This document shows, piece after piece, positions 26,372-35,271 of a DNA stretch of 44,309 nt; the first letter of the stretch is position 1, and each line of letters opens with the position of its first letter. This stretch comes from an uncultured Lachnospiraceae bacterium (GTDB lineage: Bacteria > Bacillota > Clostridia > Lachnospirales > Lachnospiraceae): NCBI GenBank assembly GCA_902779505.1, contig CACZBZ010000016.1, positions 1-44,309 of the forward strand, in the 5' to 3' direction. Position numbers and translations under genes: made by a program. The notes under the pieces are model-generated. The model was not told the DNA's origin. It searched no databases and saw nothing but the letters and a program-made list of their open reading frames with translations.

Positions 26372-27436
26372 ATGGCAGGGATTGAAGATGTTCTAAGACA
26401 GGGATACGTCCCATCTTATGACAAAGGACTCTACAACAGCATAAAAGACAAGTGGGACAGAGTCAGTAAACCCATTGATTCCATGGGGGTCTTTGAGGAA
26501 ATTACTTCAAGGATTGGAGCCATACAGGGACGAGAGAAGCCGGGGGTCGTTAAGAATGTTATTCTGGTTTTTGCATCCGACAACGGAATAGTTGCGGAAG
26601 GGGTCAGCCAGTCGGGGCAGGAGATTACGGCCATATGTGCTGACGGAATCGCCGATATGAAGAGAAGTGTCTCGGTGATGGCGGAAAGCATCAAGGCGGA
26701 TGTGAAGCTGATAGATCTTGGAGTGGCTTTTGAACTTGCTTCTCCTAATATTAGCAACGAAAAGATAAGAAAGAGCAGTCGCAATTTCATGCTGGAGCCT
26801 GCCATGACAAGAGAAGAGACAGTTAAGGCCATTAACGTGGGATTCAGCCATGTAAAAGAGTCTGCGGATGCGGGTTATGACCTTGTGGGAATCGGAGAGA
26901 TAGGAATAGGCAATACCACTACATCCTCCGCTCTTGCATCCATCCTTTTAAGTCTTCCTGCAGAAGATGTAACGGGAAGAGGAGCGGGTCTTGATGACAA
27001 GGGGCTTGCAAGAAAAACAGAGGTAATTGACACTTGCGTCAGAAAATACAATTTAACTTCGGATGATCCTTTAAAAGCACTTGAGACTGTAGGGGGATAT
27101 GATATAGCTGCCATGGTGGGAGCATGTATCGGAGGAGCGGTCTTTGGTATTCCCATTGTTCTTGACGGATTCATAAGCAATGTGGCTGCACTTATTGCGG
27201 AGAGGCTTGTAAAAGGAACAAAAGACTATCTTATTGCATCCCATTTAAGCGGTGAGAGGGCTGCAGGCCTTGTACTTAAGGAACTGGAACTTGCTCCAGT
27301 AATCGATGCCCATATGGCCCTTGGAGAGGGAACCGGGGCAGTAATGATGATGGGACTTTTGCAGACAGCAAATGCCGTATATGAACACTGCAACAGTTTT
27401 AAGGAAGACGGAATAGAGGAATATAAGAGGTTATAG
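26372..27436 (+). CDS. cobT: Nicotinate-nucleotide:dimethylbenzimidazole phosphoribosyltransferase CobT
   Basis: A 354-residue enzyme that makes alpha-ribazole phosphate (or a related lower-ligand nucleotide) from nicotinate mononucleotide and a base. Motifs: FASDNGIVAEGVSQSG, the conserved GIGEIGIGNTTTSSAL, GRGAGLDDKGLARK and the catalytic Glu in ALGEGTGAVM. The length is normal. No bluB or bza genes for lower-ligand synthesis are in the window, so the base may be salvaged or made elsewhere. cobU follows after 3 bases. Confidence 0.95.
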   Translation: MAGIEDVLRQGYVPSYDKGLYNSIKDKWDRVSKPIDSMGVFEEITSRIGAIQGREKPGVVKNVILVFASDNGIVAEGVSQSGQEITAICADGIADMKRSVSVMAESIKADVKLIDLGVAFELASPNISNEKIRKSSRNFMLEPAMTREETVKAINVGFSHVKESADAGYDLVGIGEIGIGNTTTSSALASILLSLPAEDVTGRGAGLDDKGLARKTEVIDTCVRKYNLTSDDPLKALETVGGYDIAAMVGACIGGAVFGIPIVLDGFISNVAALIAERLVKGTKDYLIASHLSGERAAGLVLKELELAPVIDAHMALGEGTGAVMMMGLLQTANAVYEHCNSFKEDGIEEYKRL

Positions 27437-27439
27437 TTA

Positions 27440-27955
27440 ATGCTTATATTGATATACGGCGGAAGCGGAAGCGGAAAATCAGCCTACGCCGAGGAGCTTA
27501 CCGCAAGCTTTGAAGGTAAGAAATATTATCTTGCCACAATGAAAAGCGAAGGTGCGGAAGCTCTTGAAAGAATAGAAAGACATAGGGCCAACCGTGAGGT
27601 CAGAGGCTTTAATACAGTGGAGCGGGAGACGGATATAGGAGATGCCGTGAGAGATATGGAAGGAACAGTACTTCTTGAATGCCTTTCCAACCTCTTGGCA
27701 AATGAAATGTTCGGATCCGAAAGTAAAAGATCCGGAGAAGAACTCTGTCAGAAGATATTGGATGAGATTAATGAGCTGAAAGATAAGACGGCTAATCTCA
27801 TCATTGTATCCAACAATATCTTTGAGGACGGTTACGAATACGAGGGAGAGACAAGGGAATACATGGAAGTCCTGGGAAGGCTTAATATAAGCCTTGCAAA
27901 AGATGCTTCATCGGTCTATGAAGTCAACTCGGGAATCCCGGTTCAGATCAAATAA
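27440..27955 (+). CDS. cobU: Adenosylcobinamide kinase / guanylyltransferase CobU
   Basis: A 171-residue enzyme that phosphorylates adenosylcobinamide and transfers GMP to it, forming AdoCbi-GDP. The P-loop is GGSGSGKS (7-14). The RHR with His48 (ERHRANR) matches the region of the GMP-carrying His in CobU. LLECLSNLLANEMF and IVSNNIFEDG follow. The usual VSNEVG-x-G segment is changed here to VSNNIFEDG, while the short CobU-like protein at 28749-29135 keeps NEVGSGVVP. This raises the possibility that the two share or split the work. Confidence 0.88.
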   Translation: MLILIYGGSGSGKSAYAEELTASFEGKKYYLATMKSEGAEALERIERHRANREVRGFNTVERETDIGDAVRDMEGTVLLECLSNLLANEMFGSESKRSGEELCQKILDEINELKDKTANLIIVSNNIFEDGYEYEGETREYMEVLGRLNISLAKDASSVYEVNSGIPVQIK

Positions 27956-27964
27956 AGGAGAAAA

Positions 27965-28747
27965 ATGAAGGAGATTGTTAGTTTTTTCAGATCATTCATA
28001 GTGGCTTTTTCCATATATTCCAAGATACCCATGCCCCGCTTTGAATGGGACGGATCCGATATGAGATATCATCTTGTATTCTTTCCTTTTGTGGGAGCCA
28101 TTGCGGGAGCAATAGGCATCGGATGCTATCATCTGAGCCTTATCTGCGGCGCGGAGAGATTGCCCTTTGTGCTTATTGCAGGAGCACTTATCATCCTCTT
28201 TACGGGAGGACTTCATATAGACGGTATGATGGACACCATGGATGCCATTCATTCTTATCAGCCCAAGGAAAAGAAACTCGAGATTATGAAAGATCCTCAT
28301 GTGGGAGCCTTCGCAATCATAAGTCTTGCGGTATATCTTATGCTTTTTATTGCTTTTGTCTATGACATTACAGATAAAAGCGCTTGGTATATATTATGTT
28401 CTGCTCCGGTTATATCAAGAGCGTTATGCGGTCTTCTTATAATGACGACTAAGAATGCAAAAGATGAAGGCATGTTAAAAGCGGAGACAAAAGACAGTCC
28501 AAAGAGATTAATCATCGCTTTTTTGACAGTTGAACTTGTAATCATTCTTGCTTTGGTAGGTTTATTGAGTATTATTGCCACAGGCGCACTTATCATCGTA
28601 CAGCTTCTTGTATTGGTCTTCTACAGAAGAATGGCCTGCAGACAGTTCGGTGGAATGAGCGGAGATCTTGCGGGATGCTATGTCTGTGTTTCGGAACTTT
28701 TTACAGCCTTTACATTGTTCGTATTGGGCAAGGGAGGAATCTTGTGA
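27965..28747 (+). CDS. cobS: Adenosylcobinamide-GDP ribazoletransferase CobS
   Basis: A 260-residue integral membrane enzyme that joins AdoCbi-GDP to alpha-ribazole (phosphate), the last assembly step. The catalytic loop is recognisable: TGGLHIDGMMDTMDAIHS and KLEIMKDPHVGAFA, with the clustered Asp residues expected for a Mg-dependent transferase. A further acidic/glycine site, GGMSGDLAGC, is near the end. Multiple hydrophobic helices are present and the length is typical. AAAGGAG precedes the ATG. The next gene starts 1 base after its stop. Confidence 0.93.
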   Translation: MKEIVSFFRSFIVAFSIYSKIPMPRFEWDGSDMRYHLVFFPFVGAIAGAIGIGCYHLSLICGAERLPFVLIAGALIILFTGGLHIDGMMDTMDAIHSYQPKEKKLEIMKDPHVGAFAIISLAVYLMLFIAFVYDITDKSAWYILCSAPVISRALCGLLIMTTKNAKDEGMLKAETKDSPKRLIIAFLTVELVIILALVGLLSIIATGALIIVQLLVLVFYRRMACRQFGGMSGDLAGCYVCVSELFTAFTLFVLGKGGIL

Positions 28748-28748
28748 T

Positions 28749-29135
28749 ATGAGACTCTATATGGGAGGCGCTTTTCAGGGCAAGAAAGATTATGTGATGG
28801 CACTTTTTCCGGATGCTTACCCGGCGGAGGGAGAGTCTTTTTCGGAAGATGCTGTTGCCGGCAGAGATTTTGTATGGAATAATCTTCATCTCTATATAAG
28901 AGACGGACTGGCTAAGGGCCGTAGTGAGAGCGAAATAGAAGAAAAAGTATTAAAGATTGCGGACATGCCGGGATGCCTGGCTCTTATATGCAATGAAGTG
29001 GGAAGCGGAGTGGTTCCCATTAAGAAGGAAGAGCGTATCTTCAGAGAAGTCTGCGGACGTATTATGACAAAGCTTGCAGCTAAGGCGGAAGGCGTAGAGA
29101 GAATAGTATGCGGGATAGCAGTAAAGATAAAATAA
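28749..29135 (+). CDS. Short CobU-like protein
   Basis: A 128-residue protein related to CobU but shorter. It keeps a P-loop-like GGAFQGKKDY (6-15) and the C-terminal CobU block ICNEVGSGVVPIKKEER (80-96), FREVCGRI and VERIVCGIAVKIK. It has no clear equivalent of the His-Arg motif used for GMP transfer in CobU, so if active it may be kinase-only or regulatory. I placed the start at ATG 28749; an in-frame upstream start at 28668 lies inside cobS. It overlaps the next gene by 28 bases. The family call rests on the NEVGxGxVP motif and context. Confidence 0.7.
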   Translation: MRLYMGGAFQGKKDYVMALFPDAYPAEGESFSEDAVAGRDFVWNNLHLYIRDGLAKGRSESEIEEKVLKIADMPGCLALICNEVGSGVVPIKKEERIFREVCGRIMTKLAAKAEGVERIVCGIAVKIK

Positions 29136-29695
29136 TCGTATATCTTATAAGGCACGGTATGACTAAAGGCAATTCGGAACGCAGATACATCGGGACTACG
29201 GATGAAGATCTGTGTGAGGAAGGCATTAAGCGCCTTAAAGAAAAAGAATATCCCGTGGCAGATATCTGTTTTGTAAGTCCCATGGAAAGGTGCCGGCAAA
29301 CTGCGGATATCATCTATCCCAATATGAAGCCTGTGACAATCGAGGAACTTAGGGAGATTGATTTCGGACTTTTTGAAGGTAAGAACTATGAGGAACTGTC
29401 GGGAGACAAGTTCTATCAGGAATGGATAGACAGCAACGGAAGGCTGGATTTTCCTCAGGGTGAAACTATGAAGGACTTCACTTCCAGAACAATGAAGGGA
29501 TTCGGAAGAGCTCTTGATATGATAAAAGAAGAGGGGGTTCGGAAGGCGGTCTTTGTGGTTCATGGAGGCACCATCATGTCCCTTATATCGGGGCTTGGAA
29601 TCGGAGATTATTTTGATTCCATCGTGAATAACGGAGACACTGTCACATTGGAAGTTAAGAAGCTTGGCGAGAATATAGAGGCAAGGATTATATGA
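29108..29695 (+). CDS. cobC: Histidine phosphatase family protein, probable alpha-ribazole phosphatase CobC
   Basis: A 195-residue phosphoglycerate-mutase-like phosphatase. The phosphohistidine motif is LIRHGMTKGN (Arg15-His16-Gly17), followed by GTTDEDLCEEG, SPMERCRQTADI, EIDFGLFEGKNYEEL and the second-His motif VVHGGTIMSL. Many histidine phosphatases exist, but the position between cobU/cobS and cbiB genes makes alpha-ribazole 5'-phosphate (or cobalamin 5'-phosphate) the likely substrate. Its first 28 bases overlap the CobU-like gene; no better start lies nearer the RHG motif. Confidence 0.85.
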   Translation: MRDSSKDKIIVYLIRHGMTKGNSERRYIGTTDEDLCEEGIKRLKEKEYPVADICFVSPMERCRQTADIIYPNMKPVTIEELREIDFGLFEGKNYEELSGDKFYQEWIDSNGRLDFPQGETMKDFTSRTMKGFGRALDMIKEEGVRKAVFVVHGGTIMSLISGLGIGDYFDSIVNNGDTVTLEVKKLGENIEARII

Positions 29696-30672
29696 TTATT
29701 CTCTATCATATGGCGGCCACTCTGTTTGGATTCATCCTGGATCTTATACTGGGAGATCCGGAATGGCTCTATCACCCGGTAAGACTTATCGGGGGACTTA
29801 TAAGCAGATTGGAAAAGCGTTTCCTTTCTGATGAGACTATAAGTCCTGAAGCAAAAAGGAAAAAAGGAATAGCGACTGTGGTTATAGTATGCCTGACCAC
29901 GGTGCTTGTTACGGCAATCATAGTCATCGGATGCTATATGCTTAATCCCATTGCGGGTCTTATAGCGGAGACTCTCTTAAGCTACAGCATATTGGCGGCA
30001 AGGAGTCTGAGAGACGAGAGTATGAAGGTATATCGTGCCGTTGAAGCAAAGGATCTTGAAGGGGCAAGAAAAGCAGTGTCCATGATAGTAGGCAGAGACA
30101 CCGACAGTATGGATTATCCGCAGATAAGCAGGGCTGCTGTGGAGACCGTTGCGGAGAATACTTCGGACGGGGTTATAGGCCCCATGCTCTATACGGCAAT
30201 AGGCGGACCTATATTGGGTTATCTCTATAAGGCTATTAATACAATGGATTCCATGATCGGATATAAGAACGACAGATATATGGACTTCGGAAGATGCGCG
30301 GCGAAGTTGGATGATATTGTTAATTACCTGCCCGCAAGAATCAGCGCATATCTTATGATAGTTGCCTGTTTTTTTGCAGGAAAAGATTATGACGCGAAGA
30401 ATGCAGGGCGCATATATAAAAGGGACAGATACAATCATGCCAGCCCCAATTCGGCCCATACGGAATCGGTATGTGCGGGAGCACTGGGACTGAGACTGGC
30501 CGGTAACGCATCTTATTTCGGGAAGGTCGTTGAGAAGCCTTTTATAGGTGATGCCCTAAGAGAGATAGAAGCGGAAGATATAAGAAGAGCCAACAGGCTG
30601 ATGTTTATCAGTGAGGCCCTGTGCCTTATCTTTTGTCTGTTAATTATGGGGATTGTTTTGAAAGGATGCTAA
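29692..30672 (+). CDS. cbiB: Adenosylcobinamide-phosphate synthase CbiB
   Basis: A 326-residue membrane enzyme that attaches (R)-1-aminopropanol phosphate to cobyric acid. Family motifs: LDLILGDPEWLYHPVRLIG near the start, ETVAENTSDGVIGPMLY, DSMIGYKNDRYMDFGRCAAKLDD and ASPNSAHTESVCAGALGLRLAG. Several hydrophobic helices flank these. The start overlaps cobC by 4 bases. A second ATG at 29710 is also possible and would remove only six residues. cobD starts in its stop codon. Confidence 0.94.
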   Translation: MIILYHMAATLFGFILDLILGDPEWLYHPVRLIGGLISRLEKRFLSDETISPEAKRKKGIATVVIVCLTTVLVTAIIVIGCYMLNPIAGLIAETLLSYSILAARSLRDESMKVYRAVEAKDLEGARKAVSMIVGRDTDSMDYPQISRAAVETVAENTSDGVIGPMLYTAIGGPILGYLYKAINTMDSMIGYKNDRYMDFGRCAAKLDDIVNYLPARISAYLMIVACFFAGKDYDAKNAGRIYKRDRYNHASPNSAHTESVCAGALGLRLAGNASYFGKVVEKPFIGDALREIEAEDIRRANRLMFISEALCLIFCLLIMGIVLKGC

Positions 30673-31742
30673 TGCACGGAGGAGATATATATTCGGGAAA
30701 AGTGGATATTGACCTGTCGATTAATTGCAATCCTCTGGGTATGCCGGCATCTTTCAGGGAAGCATACGATAAGGCCTATCAAAGCCTGACGGCATATCCG
30801 GATCTTCTAAGCAGAAGCCTCAGGGAAAAGATAGGAGTTTATCACAGAGTGGATGCCGACTGTATCGTATGCGGCAACGGAGCATCTGAACTGATACAGA
30901 CTCTGTGTTATGCCATTAAGCCTAAAAGCGGAATGATTACGGCACCTTCTTTCTCAGGATACGAGAGAGCCTTGAGTAACGTAGGATGCGACATATATAT
31001 ATCCGAATTAATGGAAGAGGAAGATTACCTGATAGGGGAGCCTCTTATTAAAGACATTAAGGAGAAAAGACCTGACATGGTCTTCGTGGCAAATCCCAAC
31101 AATCCCAACGGCAGAAAGATCGACAGAGCCACGGGAGAGAGGCTTATTGAAGCCTGCAGGGAAAGCGGAAGCTTTCTTGTGATAGATGAGTGCTTTGTGG
31201 AACTGACCAAAGAAGGGGAAGGCAATTCCCTAAAGGACATGCTCGGAACTACAGGCGGAGCGATAGACGGAAGGGCAGACAGAGCAGTGATCATAAGATC
31301 CTTTACCAAGGCATATGCCATACCCGGTATAAGACTGGGCTATGCAATCTGCTCAAATAAAGAGATTGCAAAACTTATAACAGAGAGTCTTCCCGAATGG
31401 AATATATCCATACCTGCGACCGTGATGGGAGAAAAGGCGCTTGAAGAGGGAGACTATCTGGAGAGAGGAAGAGAGACCCTTGCGGAAGGCCTTACTTATC
31501 TTACAGCAGAACTTGAAGCAAGAGGCATGAAGGTCTATCCTTCCGATACCGCATATATTCTTTTCAGACTGCCGAATAAGAAAGCGGATCTGTATGAAAA
31601 GATGAAAGCCCGAGGAATACTTATCAGAGACTGCAGTGATTACAGAACTCTTGGAAAAGGATATTACCGGATTGCAATAAGAAACAGGGAGATAAATGAC
31701 CGCTTTTTAAAGATCCTGGATGAGGTTATGTCAGATGAATGA
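30672..31742 (+). CDS. cobD: Threonine-phosphate decarboxylase CobD (PLP-dependent)
   Basis: A 356-residue fold-type I PLP enzyme that decarboxylates L-threonine O-3-phosphate to aminopropanol phosphate, the CbiB substrate. Seen: LSINCNPLGMP near the N terminus, CGNGASELIQ, FVANPNNPNGR, VIDECFVELT and the PLP lysine Lys213 in SFTKAYAIPGIRLGYA. It is close to histidinol-phosphate aminotransferases, but the gene context and the INCNPLG-type start favour CobD. I use ATG 30672, which overlaps the cbiB stop by one base (TAATG) and follows AAAGGA; the longer open frame from 30621 lies in cbiB. Confidence 0.9.
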   Translation: MHGGDIYSGKVDIDLSINCNPLGMPASFREAYDKAYQSLTAYPDLLSRSLREKIGVYHRVDADCIVCGNGASELIQTLCYAIKPKSGMITAPSFSGYERALSNVGCDIYISELMEEEDYLIGEPLIKDIKEKRPDMVFVANPNNPNGRKIDRATGERLIEACRESGSFLVIDECFVELTKEGEGNSLKDMLGTTGGAIDGRADRAVIIRSFTKAYAIPGIRLGYAICSNKEIAKLITESLPEWNISIPATVMGEKALEEGDYLERGRETLAEGLTYLTAELEARGMKVYPSDTAYILFRLPNKKADLYEKMKARGILIRDCSDYRTLGKGYYRIAIRNREINDRFLKILDEVMSDE

Positions 31743-32370
31743 TAAAGGATTCGAATATGTTCTTCCCAAGGACATAGAGAAGAGAAGTTTTGAGATCATA
31801 GAAGAAGAACTGATAAGTCGAGGTCTTGTTATAGATCCTGCTGTAAAGGATGTTACAAAGAGAGTTATACATACCACGGCGGATTTTGATTACGCCGAGA
31901 GTCTGCTCTTTTCCAAGGGAGCAGTGGAGAAGGCCAGAGAACTTATTAAGGCCGGAGCGGATATAGTGACTGATACCAATATGGCCAAGGCAGGTATCAA
32001 TAAAAAGAAACTTGCCGAATACGGGGGAGAAGTTCATTGCTTTATGGCCGATGAGGACGTGGCAAGAGAAGCTAAAGAAAGAGAACAGACCAGAGCCAGT
32101 GTCAGTATGGAGAGAGCCTCCAAGCTTAAAGGTCCTGTTATATTTGCCATAGGCAATGCGCCCACAGCTCTGATAGCCCTTAAAGAGATGATGGATAAGG
32201 GCATATTCATACCGGAATTCGTAATAGGTGTACCGGTGGGCTTTGTTAATGTGGAAGTGGCAAAAGAACTTTTTATCGACGGAAGCGTCCCATATATCAT
32301 CAACAGAGGACGTAAAGGCGGAAGCAATGTGGCAGCAGCCATATGTAATGCATTGATATACGGAATATAA
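31735..32370 (+). CDS. cbiC: Cobalt-precorrin-8 methylmutase CbiC
   Basis: A 211-residue enzyme moving the C11 methyl to C12 to form cobyrinate. The catalytic His is His46 in VIHTTADFDYAE; downstream are VTDTNMAKAGINKK, AIGNAPTALIAL and GVPVGFVNVEVAKEL, all family hallmarks. I chose ATG 31735, 8 bases inside cobD, with GAGG upstream; an alternative ATG at 31720 would add five residues. The length is normal. Confidence 0.94.
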   Translation: MNDKGFEYVLPKDIEKRSFEIIEEELISRGLVIDPAVKDVTKRVIHTTADFDYAESLLFSKGAVEKARELIKAGADIVTDTNMAKAGINKKKLAEYGGEVHCFMADEDVAREAKEREQTRASVSMERASKLKGPVIFAIGNAPTALIALKEMMDKGIFIPEFVIGVPVGFVNVEVAKELFIDGSVPYIINRGRKGGSNVAAAICNALIYGI

Positions 32371-32383
32371 TTCGGAGACCGGA

Positions 32384-33484
32384 ATGAGATACGGATTTAC
32401 TACGGGAAGCTGTGCGGCGGCAGCAGCCAAAGCAGCGGCATATATGCTTCTCACAGGGAATATAAAAGAGAATATAAGCATAATAACTCCCAAGGGAATT
32501 ACTTTTGATGCAAAGATAGAAGATATCGTCAGAAGAGAACAGTATGTGGAATGTGCGGTAATAAAAGACGGAGGGGATGATCCCGATGTGACAAGCGGCG
32601 CCCATATTGTTGTGAGAGTAGAATACGGCGGTGAGGGCATAGACATTGAAGGAGGAAAAGGTGTGGGCAGAGTAACGCTTCCCGGCCTTGATCAGCCTCA
32701 GGGCAATGCTGCCATCAATCGTGTTCCCAGAGAGATGATAGCCAAAGAAGTAAAAGAAGTCTGCGACGTATGTGACTATAGAGGCGGACTTAAGGTGTCT
32801 GTCAGTGTTCCCGAGGGAGAGGAACTGGCATCTAAGACCTTCAACCCGAGACTTGGTATAGAGGGCGGTATATCCATACTGGGTACTTCGGGTATAGTGG
32901 AGCCTATGAGCAGTAAGGCTCTTATAGATACCATCAGAGTGGAACTCAATCAGAAGAAAGCACTTGGGCATGAATTCATAGCAGTGTCCCCGGGTAATTA
33001 CGGACAGGATTTCATGAAAAATGCCTATGACTACGATCTGGATAAAAGCGTTAAGTGTTCCAATTTTATAGGTGAAACAATAGATATGGTTAAGGAGGCG
33101 GGATTCAAAGGAATGCTGCTTACCGGCCACATAGGAAAACTTGTTAAAGTATCCGGCGGAATAATGAATACCCATTCCAAGGAGGCGGACGGCAGAATGG
33201 AACTGATGGCGGCAGCAGCCTTACGTGCCGGAGCAGACAGAGACCTATGCCTCAGAATCCTTGAATCCATATCAACGGAATATGCCGTTGACATCCTGAA
33301 AGAAGCGGATATTCTTGAGGATACTATGGACAGGCTTATGGAAAAGATCATGTATTACCTGAGGATAAGAGCGGGAGAGGATGTGAAGATAGAGTGCATG
33401 GTATATTCCAATGCTCATGGTCTATTAGGGAAGAGTGAGCAGGCTGAAGAGATGCTCGACAGTTGTAAGAAGAGGGGGGAATAG
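32384..33484 (+). CDS. cbiD: Cobalt-precorrin-5B C1-methyltransferase CbiD
   Basis: A 366-residue SAM-dependent methyltransferase specific to the anaerobic pathway. It begins with the family hallmark MRYGFTTGSCAAAAAKAAA. Later come GVGRVTLPGL, LGIEGGISILGTSGIVEPMS, SPGNYGQDF and LLTGHIGKLVKVSGGIMNTHS. Complete by length. The presence of CbiD with CbiG and CbiF defines the cobalt-early route. Confidence 0.95.
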   Translation: MRYGFTTGSCAAAAAKAAAYMLLTGNIKENISIITPKGITFDAKIEDIVRREQYVECAVIKDGGDDPDVTSGAHIVVRVEYGGEGIDIEGGKGVGRVTLPGLDQPQGNAAINRVPREMIAKEVKEVCDVCDYRGGLKVSVSVPEGEELASKTFNPRLGIEGGISILGTSGIVEPMSSKALIDTIRVELNQKKALGHEFIAVSPGNYGQDFMKNAYDYDLDKSVKCSNFIGETIDMVKEAGFKGMLLTGHIGKLVKVSGGIMNTHSKEADGRMELMAAAALRAGADRDLCLRILESISTEYAVDILKEADILEDTMDRLMEKIMYYLRIRAGEDVKIECMVYSNAHGLLGKSEQAEEMLDSCKKRGE

Positions 33485-33485
33485 T

Positions 33486-34244
33486 ATGGTACATTTTGTC
33501 GGTGCGGGTCCCGGAGCTAAGGACCTTATAACAGTCAGAGGAAAAGAATTATTGGAGAAAGCAGATGTGGTTATATATGCAGGGTCGCTTGTAAATACCT
33601 CGCTGCTGGATTATGCAAAGAAAGAATGTAAGGTATACAATTCCGCAACCATGACGTTGGAAGAGATAATTGAAGTCATGGAAAAATACAGGGACAGAAC
33701 GATTGTAAGACTGCATACCGGAGAGCCCAGTATATACGGTGCGGTAAGAGAACAGATGGACGAACTGGACAGACTTGGCATCCCTTATGATTCATGTCCG
33801 GGAGTCAGTGCCTGCTTTGGAGCAGCTGCAAGTCTCAATCTTGAATATACCCTTCCGTCAATATCCCAGTCTCTTATCATTACAAGGATGGCAGGGAGAA
33901 CGGAAGTGCCTTCCAAGGAGAGCATAGAGAGCTTTGCCTCTCATAAAGCCAGCATGGCAATCTATCTTTCGGGATCTATGCTTGGTGAACTGACGGAGAG
34001 ACTTATTGAGGGCGGATACAGTGAAGATACTCCGGCAGCAGTGGTATACAAGGCCACCTGGCCCGAGGAAGAAAAATATATATGCAGACTGGCGGATATA
34101 GAATCTACGGCCAGAGAGCACAATATCAGAAAAACGGTTCTGATATTGGTGGGCGATGTAATCAGCAGGACAGCAGTAGAGAAATCCAGACTTTATGCAG
34201 AGGATTTTTCGACGGAATTCAGGAAGGCAAAAAATGATAATTAG
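33486..34244 (+). CDS. cbiF: Cobalt-precorrin-4 C11-methyltransferase CbiF
   Basis: A 252-residue tetrapyrrole methylase. Motifs: VHFVGAGPGAKDLITVRG (SAM loop), YAGSLVN, LHTGEPSIYGA, the conserved CPGVSACFGAAASL and SQSLIITRMAGRTEVP, followed by IYLSGSML and VVYKATWPEE. The start is ATG 33486, the first codons matching the family N terminus; the open frame back to 33435 lies in cbiD. It is intact, unlike the related CbiH nearby. cbiG begins 11 bases before its end. Confidence 0.95.
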   Translation: MVHFVGAGPGAKDLITVRGKELLEKADVVIYAGSLVNTSLLDYAKKECKVYNSATMTLEEIIEVMEKYRDRTIVRLHTGEPSIYGAVREQMDELDRLGIPYDSCPGVSACFGAAASLNLEYTLPSISQSLIITRMAGRTEVPSKESIESFASHKASMAIYLSGSMLGELTERLIEGGYSEDTPAAVVYKATWPEEEKYICRLADIESTAREHNIRKTVLILVGDVISRTAVEKSRLYAEDFSTEFRKAKNDN

Positions 34245-35271
34245 AATATGTGCCTTTTCTTCGAAAGGCTTGGAAACGGCAGACAAAATCAAAGGTCTGT
34301 TAAAAGAGCATATTGTTGAATTAAGAGAGAAGAGCGAGAGCCTGGATATCTTTGTGGCTGCATCCTTTTACAAAAGGTCACCTCTTATATTTGTTTCCGC
34401 ATGCGGAATAGCAGTAAGAGCAATTGCCCCTTTTGTTAATGACAAGCTCTATGACAGCCCGGTATTAGTGGTTGATGAACTGGGAGAAAATGTTATCTCT
34501 CTTTTGTCCGGTCACGCAGGGGGAGCCAATGAACTGGCCCGTACTGTAGCGGACAGACTGGGAGCCCATCCTGTTATTACTACGGCCACGGATATTAACG
34601 GACTTTTTGCGGCAGATGTGTTTGCCGTAAAAAACGGTCTTAAGATAGTCAACAGGAAAGGAATTGTGAAAGTATCTTCCGCAGTTCTTGAAAAGGGAGA
34701 GATAGTTGTGGCGGTGGATCCCAAGATCGATATATCCGATAAGGACATGCCGACTGAGATCAAGCTTATTCCATTTTCTTCCGCAGATAAGGCTGATATG
34801 GTGATCACTTGCGATGATTGCAGAGAAAAGAAACAGGAGGATTCGAAGCTTTACCTTGTTCCCAAAGAACTGACTGTAGGTGTGGGATGCAAAAAAGATA
34901 CCGATGAGGCAGAGATTAGGAAGGCAGTGGATGAGAGTCTTGCCCTCTTGGAAGGAGAATGGGGCTGGGATGATATTCGTGCAATGGCAAGCATCGATCT
35001 GAAGGCCCGTGAGTACGGCCTTGTGGCAGTGGCACAGAAGAATAAGATTCCCCTCTTAACGTATTCATCCGAAGAACTTCAAAGAGTCGAAGGTGAATTC
35101 TCAGAATCGGAATTTGTAAAAGAAATGACAGGAGTGTCAAATGTATGCGAGAGAGCTGCCGTGCTCTCAGCGGGGGAAGGTGCGGAACTTCTGCTTAACA
35201 AGACACTCTATGAAGGAATAACCGTAGCCATAGCAAAAAGAAAGGCAAAGATAGAAAAGTGGAAAAACTGA
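34234..35271 (+). CDS. cbiG: Cobalt-precorrin-5A hydrolase CbiG
   Basis: A 345-residue protein that opens the ring-A delta-lactone and releases acetaldehyde. The N-terminal part shows ISLLSGHAGGANELARTVADRLGAHPVITTATD and IFVSACGIAVRAIAPF; the C-terminal domain shows LTVGVGCKKDT, a SIDLKAREYGLVAVA strand and the final VSNVCERAAVLSAGEGAELL. AAGGAAGG precedes ATG 34234. The N- and C-terminal domains are both present, so it is a full-length CbiG. Confidence 0.92.
   Translation: MIIRICAFSSKGLETADKIKGLLKEHIVELREKSESLDIFVAASFYKRSPLIFVSACGIAVRAIAPFVNDKLYDSPVLVVDELGENVISLLSGHAGGANELARTVADRLGAHPVITTATDINGLFAADVFAVKNGLKIVNRKGIVKVSSAVLEKGEIVVAVDPKIDISDKDMPTEIKLIPFSSADKADMVITCDDCREKKQEDSKLYLVPKELTVGVGCKKDTDEAEIRKAVDESLALLEGEWGWDDIRAMASIDLKAREYGLVAVAQKNKIPLLTYSSEELQRVEGEFSESEFVKEMTGVSNVCERAAVLSAGEGAELLLNKTLYEGITVAIAKRKAKIEKWKN

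Noticed and set aside
31726-33175. Two long minus-strand open frames opposite cbiC and cbiD
   Set aside because: They overlap intact cbiC and cbiD in the antisense direction and show only low-complexity or Cys/His/Tyr-rich shadow sequence.
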